From: Pyxicephalus adspersus
Taxonomy: Eukaryota > Chordata > Amphibia > Anura > Pyxicephalidae
Direction of reading: 5' to 3'
Length of the DNA stretch: 64,000 bases
Assembly (NCBI RefSeq): GCF_032062135.1
Contig: NC_092864.1
Location: 16,503,762-16,567,761 of the forward strand
In this document: positions 49,050-61,194 of the stretch, one piece after another
Position numbering within the stretch: the first letter of the stretch is position 1
Layout of the letters: each line of letters opens with the position of its first letter
Program-made: the position numbers and the translations under genes
Notes under the pieces: model-generated
What the model was told of the DNA's origin: nothing
Database searches by the model: none
Seen by the model: only the letters and a program-made list of their open reading frames with translations

Positions 49050-49215
49050 TAAAAAACATTTAATTTTATGTTACTGAAATCATCAATGGGTCTCTGAGCT
49101 TCTCTGTGCAATGCAAGCAGATCATGGCAGGTGAAAGAAGCTGTACACTGATATATGTCATTCCTATATGTGATACTGAGCCCCCACGATTGAAAGAACT
49201 GAAATCTGATGAATG
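49050..49215 (-). repeat. Unclassified dispersed repeat, copy 2
   Basis: Inverted relative of 43930-44160: on the minus strand TTTCAATCGTGGGGGCTCA, ATCACATATAGGAATGAC, CTTTCACCTGCC and CATTGCACAGAG appear in the same order. It ends just upstream of the candidate exon at 49023. Confidence 0.6.
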
Positions 49216-52197
49216 AAGGCCCAGGGACAGTGGGGCTGGCGAGGAAAGGGTTGAATGACACTGCATGTCCTAGCGAGGAAATTAGATTGTCTCTCTTGAT
49301 ACAGATTCTAATGCACACTGTGAGATGCTTACAGTGTTCAGAGAATCCATCGTAAGAGAGGAGTCTGTACAACTGAAGGTAAAGGCTGGAGTTCAACTAT
49401 GTTCACCAGACACAAAAACATTTATTAAAATATAATCCCCAATATTTGCTAAGCATAAGAACCACTTTGTGTGCAATGGATGCCTTTGCAAACACATCTA
49501 TTACATAATAAAAGTAGCGGTTATATCATAAAAGTCTGCACACGGAATATGCAAAGAGCAGAGCTGACGGAGGGACCCAGTAGCCCCGCCCACTACAATA
49601 TATCCACAGAAAGTTATAGAAGGGGGCGGATACAAGACCAGCCACTATGTACCAGAAGAGACAGCAGCAGTGACTGGTCTGTATTACAGGAAACTACTAC
49701 ACAGAGGATCTTTCACACTGATTTCCTGCACAGAACTGGAAGTAATGCATGAACAACACACATTAGGGCAGTTTCTTTTATATAGAAACTTAGCTATAGC
49801 TATAAGTGTTAATGTCATTTCATTTTTAATATACTTAAAGCTACTTCTTTCATCAAAATATTATCCAGAGATCCTGTCATTCAGGAGCTTGCTATAGGGT
49901 GACAACTTTCTATCTCTGTTTCCCATTTGCTCTCTGTAGTTGTCTCCAGCTCTCCCAATAGAAGCTACAAGCAGCTGGACCAATGCCCCTTACATGAACA
50001 TATTCCACTGTTGTTACCATTGGAAAGCACCAAGTGGCTGCAGAATACCAACACTGAGGTATAAAACATAGAAGTCCATTTATTAAGTAGTGAATCTGAC
50101 ATTCACCTACACTTGTGCCTGGGGATGAATGATGCTCTGGAGCATCATAGTCCAGTTATCACTACAAAAACTTTTGTAACTGAGGGCTGTGGTAGCGTTA
50201 GGTCCTACATCTAATGTACAATGCAATCAGAAATTGGTTTGTTTTATTAAGTGATGAGTGAATAATAGGAGGGGGTGGGGAAAGTGGGCTGTGGGTTCGA
50301 CCTTTCCTTAAAACTTTCCTTTCTGTATCCAAAACAAAAAGATTCACCCTTGCATATGGTTTGAATGTCTTGGTGATGTTGACCATAATTGGTGTCCACC
50401 AATGGTACGTAGACTTTGCATTTAACGGCCAATGGCCATCCAATAGTGAAGAAATGTTGGCTTTTTGACAAGATGTAGATCAGAAAATATATCGGCCATC
50501 CATGGGGGCTGGTAGGTTGGAGTTCCTTGCCAAATTTTTTATTTTTTTATGCTTTAAAATCTTGGTCCCTCTTTCTACATTCGTAAACACTTTAGCAATT
50601 AGTCAACCTTCTATAGCCGACTAATTTCCCTTGGATGGAGCCCAGCCTCCAGGAAGCCTCCATACATAAATATTCACTTACTTAGTCATTGTGTCTTCAA
50701 CGTTTCAGCTGATACAGGGAAATCCCGAAAACTGGGTCCGTGCCTGGAAACTGGGAAAGAGTTTTTAAGGGCTTGTTATACCGCAAATTAAATTCTACCA
50801 AACTTTGGTTTGTTTATTCAGGCAGCTTCTTCTCCATCGGTGGTCATCGGAACAGAATGAGATCAGGGATTCCTCACCATTTTATGAATATGGGCACCCA
50901 ATGGTTTGTCCATTATGGCTCTATCTCCTCCTCACCAGATTGGTAAAATCACCATCATCACCATCTGTGGTCCTATTAGGTACCTGTAGGAGTTTTACTG
51001 TTTCAAAGTTTTAGTTATTTAGGGATCAAGCCCCATACCCCCACTTTTTTGGTTCTCAAGGGGGTATGGGTAGAAGTCCAGTGTATGCATGTCTTGGTAA
51101 ATGTCCAACGTCTTCACTTCTCGGCAGATCTTCTCTTCCGGATTGACTATCCCACGTCACTTGAGATGTCACTTCTGAGATAAAACTCTACACATGCCTT
51201 CCTGGTTAGGATGAATCATGTCAATGGATGTTGGAAAGTGGAGTGGGTTATTCACCCATCCTTATCATGTATTTGTAGATAGTTCCTAAATACATGGGGG
51301 AGAATCTTGTCATGCTTGATCCTAAACCTTTTGATCCTAAGCCTCAGCCAGACCTTTGTAACCAGACTGGGTAGAGTGAAAAAGCATTGAGCAGGTGGAA
51401 CCCCTCTTCCTGTACCAGACCAATCCATAGGGGACCAGGCGTGAGGAGGAGATTCTGTCGTTCAACCATAGGACCACCATGCCCCCCTTGTTAGGGGACA
51501 GGATCTCTTCTCCAAACCTGGTCCCTCAAAAAGCCTATGAGGTATGTCCACTTTATACTAAGCAACCAGATAATACATCCTGGATGACATTATTGACCAT
51601 AACGACCAGTCTTTGCAATGACACCTAGGCCCTCAATTGGCTGGAACTGAATCTGATACTAGAAGTGTTCTGGATGAATTTCATTGACACATGTAGGACC
51701 TAAAATGCACTTCTACGGTAGGTCTCAGAACTGATTCAGTGGAAATGGGCTGCTTATTCCTGATAATGATGTGAACAACACTCTCTGACAAATTGTATTA
51801 TGACCCAAGTGGATGTGGTGATACACCTCCAGGGGGCAGGTTCATGACAGCCTGGGCTCAGAGGAAGTAGTCTGAATAACCTGGCAGGCTTGCAAGACAG
51901 GCAGTTGATGGTGATATTGCTGAAAAGGAGGTGAGTATTGCATTATGAGCTGCTTTTCAATTTTCATCATTGCTTTTTTTTTATATACTTTTGGTGTTAA
52001 CCATTCATTATCTGCTCTAGAAAAATCTAATTTGAAATCTGGTTACATTCTAGGTGATTTGTAAGTAATATCTGACCACTCAGGTGCCATGTTTTTGCTG
52101 TCATATATCGGACACTGATATCTTTTGAGCAATGTAAGTAAATGTAGGAATTGATGCAGGATAGCTGTGACGAGCTTTACTTTTGTGGTGTTATACT
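49216..52197. other. No gene seen
   Basis: Frames of up to 93 codons overlap on both strands without splice support. 51810-51930 resembles 26730-26850 and is probably a dispersed repeat. Confidence 0.35.
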
Positions 52198-53164
52198 GCC
52201 ACCAGCTGGCTGAACTGCTTGAACTGAAAATCTGTTTTCTTGTGTATACTGCCATCTGCTGGGCTCTTCTTTATACTGCAATTTTGTCTAAAAATTTAGA
52301 TTGGCTTTAAACTGTTATTAAAGAATCAATCATTAGAATCTAATATATCTAATATGTAAAGCAATTTCAAAGTATTTTTTTAATTTTAATTTTGCATGGT
52401 TTATTAAAATAATATGCAAATCCACTGCCCATGTTTCCCAACTGTACTCTTGCATTGTCACCTTGTCAAACTTGCTTTCAATAGCTGGCTGTGTTGTCAC
52501 CATCAGGAAATCTGCCCTATGGGCTTGTTTTGCAATAAAGCTAGTTCACGTTCACCTGGACTTATTCTCTAATGCTGAAGACCCGCTGTCCAACCCACTC
52601 CTTTAGTTCAAATGCATATCAATTGCCCCTGATTTGTAGAGACTGTCCTACTTTTAGATCTAGGTTCCTCTCTCAGAGGAAGGGAGTATATTAGTTACCC
52701 TCCTCATCTCTGATGCCATACATGGCTCTCATGCTATACCCATGCAAAGCCTCCCTCCCCCATGTAAAGCCCCTCTCCCAAACAGTTTATCACTAACCTT
52801 TTTTAGCAATACTCCTCTGACACTGCAGACAGCACAATCAGAAACCTGACCACCTTTTTCTGTACTGTGCAGGCACTTGGTTATCACAGTAGATACAACT
52901 ATGACACAGGGTTAGTAGAGGAAGTACAACCCTGAGACATGGTTAACACAGAAGCTACAACCCTGTAGTACTATGACCCTCTCACATGCTTTGTGTTTCT
53001 GCTGCGTTTAAGTTTAGGTTTGTGGGGTAAAAAACCCCAACAGAATACTAAATCACGAAGGACAGGAGCTTTCTCAGCTCTCAGCACTGCCTCTCTCACA
53101 CAGTATCAGCACATAGGAATTGCATGAAGACCAGGAAACAACTACACACAAAGCTGACTAAATG

Positions 53165-53228
53165 CATGACATTAAGCAAAAAGCATTAAGCAAAAAGCAT
53201 TAAGCATAAAAGCATGACATTAAGCAAA
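53165..53228. repeat. Short tandem repeat, AAGCATTAAGCAA
   Basis: Four to five diverged units of 13-22 bases built on GCATTAAGCAAAA between 53165 and 53228. Confidence 0.8.
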
Positions 53229-55284
53229 TAATTTAAAGGGGAGGGCCAGGACAGCCTAGGGCTGGATGATCCTGTTAGTCCATCAGACAGGAAATGAGAT
53301 GGGCTGAATATACTTGTTGCAGCTTCCAATGCTTGCTATGTGCAGGTCACAGTGTACAGGGATGTGAACTAATCATTTCATCACAGGAGAAGAATACCTG
53401 CAACCATACAAAGCGAAAGGTAACACAGGAGTTTACCTAATAACAAATGTCAATATGCCTACATAGTTTGGCTGCTCTGCTGCCCTCTAGAGTTCATCCA
53501 GGGGTAGTGAAAACCAGCAGCAGCCTCTACATAGATTAACTACATAAATAACCAGGTTTTTTTAAATATATCACATATATCATTGTGTAATTATTGCTAT
53601 TTTTAAATGATGAGTATTGTGACTTTACATTTTTTCCTGCTCACAAGTTGGCTACTGAAGGATATTAATACAGAGAATGGTCTATGGGGGTGCTCTGCTC
53701 ACTCCATAGTGGTATACATATAGATAGGACCCTACTGGGGTGGCTGTGGACTAGTATGGACTGCTCCAGCTATGCCAGGATGTAGTGTACCTAGTATTAC
53801 CACATACTAAAAAAGGTAGTTCAGAGTTATGATCAGAGCAGAGTCCTTAGTTTTTTTGGATAGAATTAAGATTTGGGTTTAAAGGGCTTGTGCTTTTTTA
53901 TGCACTTTATTGCCAGCCCCTGCAGCTGCTCCAGTCAGTTTGCTTTCATTGGAAAACAAAGGGAGTACAGGGATGGCAAGAAATCTTGGTAAATCAACCC
54001 ACATGGGTAAAGCAAAAGTTAAATTGAATTGCATTATAAATACTTTGCCCATTCAGCTGTCTTTTTGTTCACATGTGTTCTAATCCCTATGCAAGGTTCT
54101 TTTCAATTAAAAATATAAGGCTCATTCTGCCACCTAGTGGCCGAATTTAAAAAAGTTATTTAAATACCGGTAAATACTATACATAAAAAACTATAATAAT
54201 ATATCTATTAAAATGCTAAATCTCAGAGGAATTGACGGGAGATAAATTTATAAATAGTTCATGACTCTTTTTAAAGGTACTGGCAGATAAACATGAAATG
54301 AGTAATATGAAATCCTTTCCAATGACAAAAGTATTACTTGTGTATCTTGCCATAGTCTTTGTAGAGAAGGAAGAGGCTAAGGGTTAGGAGATGATTTACC
54401 ACTATTGACATTTTGCTGTTTGGAGACTCCAGTTTTCCACCCAAAGCATTATTAATATTACTGTATTAGATAATGGGTTCTTCATTTACACAAATTAGAA
54501 GCTAAGTAATGGCCTATCCAAGTATGACAAATCACATAGAACCCACGAGTATTTGCAGCTTGTGCCTTGCTCTATATTTATTATATAATATGTATTTAGT
54601 TAATTCCTTTTTGGCTTAGAGTGTTATTTAAAGCAAGTATCTGAAGGTGAAATTACTTCATGGGCAGTGGACAACAACTTAATTTGGGGTTAAAATGCAG
54701 TGCAAAAAATGTCAGTGGAAAGAAGTTAAAGAGCTATAAATAGGGTGAATATTTATCAGTTTATTACCCTTAGAGAATATGAAGATGGCATAAAAGAACA
54801 TTATAATTTTGTATTACCTTATTATGCACATTACATGGCTCTGCATCACCTTAACATGTACGCTAGGAGTCGCTGCAATACTTTATCATGCTCACTAGGT
54901 GTCCATGTAATTCCTCACTATGCGCACTAGATGTCGCTCCAATACCAGACCTACTAGGTCTGTTGAGTATTTTCCTGCAGGAGATGTAAATGCTTCACAT
55001 TATCATGGAATTGTTCATTGACACTGAGCAGATTACTTTTCTGTTTTCAGTTTTATTGGCAAAATGTATAAAAATGTAAAAAAATGAAGGTGGGTATTGC
55101 TTGATTTATTGACAATATATGGCACAATTGTTTCCTATGTTGATTTATTAGAACCCTTGTTGTGCTCAGAACTCACGAATTACCATATGTGATCACTAAA
55201 GCATGATGTGATTTCTACTGCTCAAAAAAAACACAAGTAATATTTCTTACTATATATAAAAAGTATACTTACTATAGTGAAGTA

Positions 55285-55330
55285 AGATAGATAGATAGAT
55301 AGATAGATAGATATATAGATATAGATAATG
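55285..55330. repeat. (GATA)n with TA tail
   Basis: Seven or more GATA units, then ATATAGATATAGATA. Another AT palindrome-rich stretch is at 57030-57080. Confidence 0.9.
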
Positions 55331-55986
55331 TATATATATATAATCATAGAATATAGTATCCCCTGCATTCCTTTAGACTGGTATGCTCCTCCCTCATAAC
55401 CGTAGCCAATGAGGAGTTGCTATAAAAAGGGGTGCAAGGGATACTTCCATTGCTTTAACTATACAAAATGCCTGCATATTACTTTTAAAGATCAGAGAAA
55501 GAAATTTAAATGAATAATGACACCAATTCAAAAAGGTGAAATATTTTCCTGTATTCCTTACAGGTGACCAAGTATGTTAAAGGGGACCCTTGAACTTTTG
55601 CACCTTAGGAGGAAGGGGCAAAGGGTACTCCAGAAGTACCCAGGTATTTCCAAGGACTGTGGCAAGTGAACAGAGTAATGTGGGAGCATGGTGAAAAATG
55701 TATACAATAAGTGGAAGGAATAAAGGACTATTAAGAGAAGCTGTCACTTTGCCCTGAATGGGTAAAATGGTAGATGTAATTAAAAAGAGCATCACCCCTC
55801 CAGACTCAGATTTAGCTCTGCACCCAGTTTTTAAGGAATGGGTTGTTTATAGAGTAGCTGCACTCTACATGTGACTGGTAACCTGGAGTCATGCGGAAGA
55901 ATTTATAAAAGAGATGACCCAAACCTACCGGTAATTTCTGCATGTGATTCATGTTATTAGGAAGTCATAAGGCTGCCCCCTGGTGG

Positions 55987-58080
55987 TTAGTACATGCCCA
56001 TGCAGCACAATTCGGCTGAGCTTCCTGCAATGACTTGGTTGTAGTCCCAGTTTTTACCATTTTCTCTAACTGAGTTTGTTTCTGATAATTGTTTTGATTA
56101 GTCTTTTTGATGAGCCTTCTGATTTAAACACATCTGCAATCATTTCTAAATAGGTTTGCAGAACACTGATTAATTTGATTGATTTAATGATAACTGCATT
56201 GCTAACGTCTCAGTAATAAAATTGTTAAGATAGTTGCCATTTACAAAAACCAGGGCACTGGGTCATGGGACCTCTTTTAAAGAAGTGGGTCCAGGTAACA
56301 CCTGGCTGATGTTGCTTTTTAGAAAAATTTAGGGTCAATTCTTGAGTTTTTTTTTTATCATAGCCATTCTTATTTTTAGTAATTGTCTACAGACGCAGCT
56401 AAGAAATATGAGACTTTCCAGCATCAAGAGGAATGCTAAAATGAATAAATTGAATAAATTTTTTTGGGTATTTTCTAATGTTTACTGATTCATAATCCAT
56501 TTTTCATGCTATATAAATATTGCCTCCAAACAAGGATCTACCTGTATCTGATTCACAATATATCCACACAAGTTTTGGGTTGTTACATTATTAACATTTT
56601 CAACCACTAGTCGATCATCATTAAAAAAAAAACAACTCGTTTCACAGAAAGTCTGCTTCTTCAGGGGATTATATGCAAAGATCTATATGTCTTTGGTGAA
56701 CTCAATTAAAAGCAAAAGAAAAAATCAGTCTAAATTGTAGCAAAAGCTGGTACTAAAATAGAAGCTAGGAAGCAAGAAAGATACAAGGATTGAGGAGGAA
56801 CATCACTTTGGGTCCACATGTGCTTCATAATGTGGAGGTCAGTGCTCACGATTTGCACGCTCGTGGCCACAAAGTGTGAACAGATTCGCACAATGCCACA
56901 AAGGATATGTTCCGTGTTGTGGTGACTTAAATAGGGGTTGGTCAATTTTTTGGGCAGGACTTTATTTAAAAAAGAATAAGTTTGGTATGCTGCAGAATGC
57001 ATAAGTTATGCCCATGTGTATATAATATTTGAGCTTGTAATATATATAGGATCTATATATATTATATACATATAATAGGATTTAGAGTGAAATAACTGAG
57101 AGATGTGGATATTTACCAGGCTCACGGAGTAGTGGTACACTTTTCGTCTGGGCACTCCCAGCATGCCTGAGTGAGATCCTATGACATTACTGAGAGATCA
57201 GGTAGCAGACCTCTAGAATTCCTCCAGTGAAAGACTACCACACATAAACCATCTGATTATTTCACTATACTTACAGAATGCATGGAATGAATGTCTGTGA
57301 CAAGTGGGCTCTGCAGGGCGTATAATTACTATCATTATATCATGTTACACATGTGTAATCCCTGTCTGTCACTTTGTCTGAAATTTGCAGAACTCCCATC
57401 AGATATAGTTGTCTGCCCGTTTCAAGCTTTGCCAACCATTTTGTTAATCTCAGCAGCTTCCATTGGAAGGTTAAGATCGGCTTCCTATGAGAGCCAGGCC
57501 TGCTAAAAGCAGACCACACACATCACCATACCAAAATGGGGCTAATTCAGCAAATATTTAAAGGACAACTCTTGGCAAATAGATGAAATTGCACACTTGT
57601 GTACAGCGCTCCTGAAATCTGTTTTCGGTTAATCTGGCTGCAACGCTCCAAAAAAAGTCACACCAATGTATGAAGGATGATGGGTAGTAGGTGGAGGTGA
57701 TAATGTGAGCTTATAAAATAGGGATTGTGGTAAGACCACCATTAGTAGTCCTGAGAAGCAGACACGAGGTGGGACAGTGACAAGGGATTTGCAGAACTAG
57801 AGGTTCTGGGAAAATTTCATCACCATCTCTTCATAAAAGACGTAAAGAAGACACCAGGATGGGTGGCCTACCCAGCCATGTGCATTGCGCTTCAGGTTTG
57901 AAACTTGGATGGAGCTCACCCTGTGCAGACTGCAGGTCCGTGAAGATACCATTTGTTGAGTTTGGTGTGAAAGCAACAAAAATGGCACCCAAAGAACCCG
58001 CACCTCTAATTGTGAGCCTGAACATCTCATCCAAAATCTGTACCTGACCAAGCATATTCTTTTTTGACTAATCGGGCACA
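55987..58080. other. No gene seen
   Basis: Contains the minus-strand motif CCCTGAAGAAGC...GTGAAACGAGTTG (56633-56668). The two overlapping 94- and 74-codon frames at 57.8-58.1 kb are in different frames of one segment and have no splice context. Confidence 0.35.
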
Positions 58081-58162
58081 TAATATTATTATTATTATTA
58101 TTAATAATAAACAGGATTTATATAGCGCCAACATATTACGCAGCGCTGTACATTAAATAGGG
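58081..58162 (-). mobile_element. SINE 3' tail fragment
   Basis: A (ATT)n run, then AACAGGATTTATATAGCGCC and GCAGCGCTGTACATTAAATA; identical in layout to 23921, 46519 and 63395. Confidence 0.8.
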
Positions 58163-58621
58163 CACATATCCCCTCAGACACACTCCTACATCTTGCAGAA
58201 AGTTTTACCCGAAGGGGGGAAGCTGTTATGGCTGCTAAAGGAGGCCACCTCTATATTAATGGCCATGTTTTTGGTAAAAAACAGTAAAAAAATTAAATAT
58301 TTTGTCTATTAATTTTTCATGGTCTTGGGGGGGGGGTTGTCATTCGTCTACAAAATGAGTGCTAAAAGATGCCATTTAACCCAACCTAAGGTTGAGATGA
58401 TAAGTAATGTTTGAGATCAGCCATGTCTCCAACTTCTAGCCACTTCTGCCGTGTCCATGTTCTACTTGCCGAAGTGAAGCCTGCACCTAGTGAGCTGCAG
58501 TGCAAGGATCTCCCTGCTTCTTCTTCCTGCATTCTGTGAATCTGAGCTTTCTCCTCCTCTCTCCTTCTTTAATATAACTTTACCAATTAGCCCTCATACC
58601 AAGCATAGCCCTATCTCTACC

Positions 58622-58899
58622 ACAGCCTTTCTCAACCTTTTTGAGATGGGGGAACCCTTGAAGTAACTTTCAGATCTCAGGGAACTCCTGCTATAATTAC
58701 TAAATCCACAGCCCACAGTACATTTGAGTGATGATCAGTGGGAATAATGCATTTACTGCCCAGGGAGAAACATGTCACCCTTGTAGATGGCCAAAAAGAT
58801 TATTGGTGTTAATGGTAACTGACCTGAAAAGAACAAATTGCTCATTGCTCAAGGAACCCCTAGCAACCACTTGAGGAACTCTAGGCTTGGGTACCAGTG
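58622..58899 (-). mobile_element. hAT-like non-autonomous element
   Basis: Plus-strand start CAGCCTTTCTCAACC, end TTGGGTACCAGTG. Flanks CTCTACCA and CCCCACCA match at six of eight bases, a decayed 8-bp duplication. Same family as 5313 in opposite orientation. Confidence 0.65.
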
Positions 58900-58942
58900 C
58901 CCCACCAAGTTGCTTTCTTCCAAACAGAGATATAGTGTAGAG

Positions 58943-59243
58943 CAGTGGTCCCCAACCTTTTGGACATCAGGGACCACTAAATTTATGGACTCCTGACCCT
59001 GCATGCATGGGGAGTCGGGTGCCACTCAAGGAGGAAGAATCTTACCCCATAGTGACGTCATAATGCCATAACCTGCCCACTCTCCCATCGCGGGTCTGAG
59101 TCTTTGATGCATACAGGAGACCTGGTCCGCATCTCTGGCCAGTGGGCCCCCCATGCACGGTCCTCCTGACACCGTTGGGGGTGCACCAGTCAGAGCCACA
59201 GACCACCAAAATTTTCTGGTGGACCACAGGTTAGGGACCACTG
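58943..59243. mobile_element. hAT MITE with 8-bp duplication
   Basis: 301 bp with inverted ends: CAGTGGTCCCCAACCT at the left and, read inward, CAGTGGTCCCTAACCT at the right (15 of 16). Flanks GTGTAGAG (58935-58942) and GTGTAGAC (59244-59251) match at seven of eight. A different hAT family from the neighbour at 58622. The frames across it are not genes. Confidence 0.85.
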
Positions 59244-59251
59244 GTGTAGAC

Positions 59252-59859
59252 CACGGCATGGTGGGTAAGATCAGCAGCAAAGAGTCTACTATAACATCTC
59301 CCTGTCCTACAAATCCATATTTTTTAGGGCACCATTAAAATTGGAAAAGGTAACTTTTCCATAGTGATATTCATTAATATGATAATTGGAAGAAGAGATC
59401 ATGGGTAAATGTCAGCAGTTTACAAACAGATAGCATTCCAGTGGGCACATGGGAAACAGGGCAAAGAGTTTTATCCTAGAAGAGCCAGTAATTTTACAAA
59501 CAAAATGAGTTCATGGGAAGAGACGGGGTGATGGGAACGGGAGGGTGAGATGTTTATGGAGTCGTCTGTAGAATTCGGTGAAATGGGAGAAATCTTTAAG
59601 AAAAAGAATCAAGCAGTGAACACAAGACAAATAAAAACAACATAAACATATGTAAGGGGGGGTTTAAGCTTGTTTTTCCATCTTTCTGATTTTTTTTCAG
59701 AGAGTGGGCTCCTAATATGAAGAGTAGCCTTTAATCTCAGTGAATCCATACTGGAGGGCAATATTATGTTTATATGTAATCCCGCAAAATACATCTTTAT
59801 TAAGAAAAATATCATTATTAAATTGGTTTAGAATGCACACTCAGCAAAAGTAAAAATGG
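59252..59859. other. No gene seen
   Basis: AT-rich linker between the hAT MITE and the Tc1-like element; nothing recognised. Confidence 0.4.
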
Positions 59860-60010
59860 CACAAAGAAAAAGTCATGTTAAAGGAGATAAGAATAAATAT
59901 AAGTAATAGAAAAGCAAGGCTTGTTGTGATGAAGTGCTTAAATCCCAGCTTGGGCAAAAAGAAAAGAAATTTAGAGCTGACTCAACTGCGAGCTGTCCAT
60001 TCTGTAAAAA

Positions 60011-60260
60011 CAAAGCAATTCCAAACCACAACATTTCCATCACCATGCTTCAAAGTTGGTATAGACCATTTTCTTGTTGTAGGATCCAGTTTCAGTTCAA
60101 CATCAACCTTTGGACAGAGAATTCTTTTTAAACACACCACATGTGATATGTGTGATATGATGCAGAATTTATATTTTACTCGACTGCAATCTGCCCAGGC
60201 CCTAAAGCTGCAAAGCAACCCCAAACCACAACATTTCCATCACCATGCTTCAAAGTTGGT
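60011..60260 (-). repeat. 50-bp duplication within the Tc1 remnant
   Basis: 60011-60060 and 60211-60260 are identical at 48 of 50 positions and exactly 200 bp apart, while the bases between and after them differ. Both encode the KHGDG signature on the minus strand. Two overlapping Tc1 fragments or an internal duplication would explain it. Confidence 0.8.
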
Positions 60261-60694
60261 TCTTCTGAAATGCTATTTATGGTTTGCATCAACAAAGTCT
60301 ATGGACAAACACCTCACATCTTTAATTTATTTATTCATGGTACTTTGTTCCACAAGACCTTGTCTTTGCCTATATATTTCATGCCAAACTATTATCTTGC
60401 TCTTATGTCATATTTGAACAGCAAGGGCACATTTCTGGCACACCTGCGGGTTAAATTTTTGAAATATCTTGCTGATTGTAGATGGATGCACTTAGACACC
60501 AACTGCTGCAAGATTTAGCTGATGATCCAAATCTTGATACAATTTTGGGCTTCTTGGAGTCTTTTTGCATTAAACAGTTAACTCTTGGCCTGAATATGCT
60601 GAGTCGGCTAGTCCTGGACTAGTTAGCAGTTTTCTTTGCAGAGTATTTACCCCCTGGGATGTTTCATTTTAAATAATGTCTTATTTTAAATAAT

Positions 60695-60800
60695 AGGGTC
60701 CTCCAAAAAAACTTGTGGATGCCCATGAGACTAGCCAGCCATTTAGGTTTACTAAATCGCTGGCTAGTCTCATGGGCATCCACAATTTTTTGGAGGACCC
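60695..60800. mobile_element. Mariner-type hairpin MITE inside the Tc1 remnant
   Basis: 106 bp flanked by TA on both sides (60693-60694, 60801-60802). Starts GGGTCCTCCAAAAAA and ends with the inverse. The two arms pair almost perfectly for about 42 bases (GGATGCCCATGAGACTAGCC in each arm) around a loop near CATTTAGGTTTACTAAA. Confidence 0.9.
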
Positions 60801-61194
60801 TAAAGATCTTTGCTCCTGATATGATAACTTTGCTTAGGCCAATGGGGAAGAGAACACTAGATCATTGATAACTGAGATTTAAATAAGGGCTGATGATGGG
60901 AACAGAGGGTCATTTACAGCTCATGCGCCATCCGCACCATCTCGCCAGTTTTACTGTACTGAACATGCCGTCCTTATTTATTCCTTATGGGTGGCTGTAG
61001 GTGAGATTCCACATGCAGGACCTCAACCAAAGGGTCAGGGGTGTGAGGAAGCAGTAACCGCACTACAACCTCACCGCCAGTCTAAACATGGCCAGGTCTC
61101 ACCAGTGTAAGGAGATCTTTGTTTGGATTGCTTTTATACTCCTGCAATGTACAGTGCTAGTAATACCTCAGGGTGCACTTACTTTTTCTTTGTG

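Larger units (their letters stand above)
52198..55986 (-). promoter_or_regulatory. Cluster of CTCF-like motifs in one orientation
   Basis: Plus-strand GCCACCAGCTGG (52198-52209), GCCATCTGCTGG (52251-52262), GCCCTCTAGAGT (53482-53493), GCCACCTAGTGG (54129-54140) and GCCCCCTGGTGG (55975-55986) are the complement of the CTCF core CCASYAGRKGGC. Three match at every position; the first and third have one or two mismatches. No occupancy is known, and some may be repeat-borne. Confidence 0.35.
59860..61194 (-). pseudogene. Degenerate Tc1-like transposon
   Basis: On the minus strand the Tc1 transposase signature appears as PTLKHGDGNVVVWNCF (within about 60050-60003) and again as PTLKHGDGNVVVWGCF (about 60250-60205). 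This is the block just upstream of the second catalytic Asp in Tc1 transposases. An upstream degenerate segment (about 60560-60440) could be a helix-turn-helix remnant. Frames are broken by stops and shifts, so no active protein. The inverted 14-mers CACAAAGAAAAAGT (59860-59873) and ACTTTTTCTTTGTG (61181-61194) lie 1.33 kb apart and may be the inner parts of terminal repeats; the true ends are uncertain. The 180-codon plus-strand frame here is antisense. Confidence 0.6.

Noticed and set aside
59875..60417. 180-codon plus-strand frame
   Set aside because: Antisense to the Tc1 transposase remnant, and its repeated QTTTFPSPCFK/KPQHFHHHASK parts come from the 50-bp duplication.
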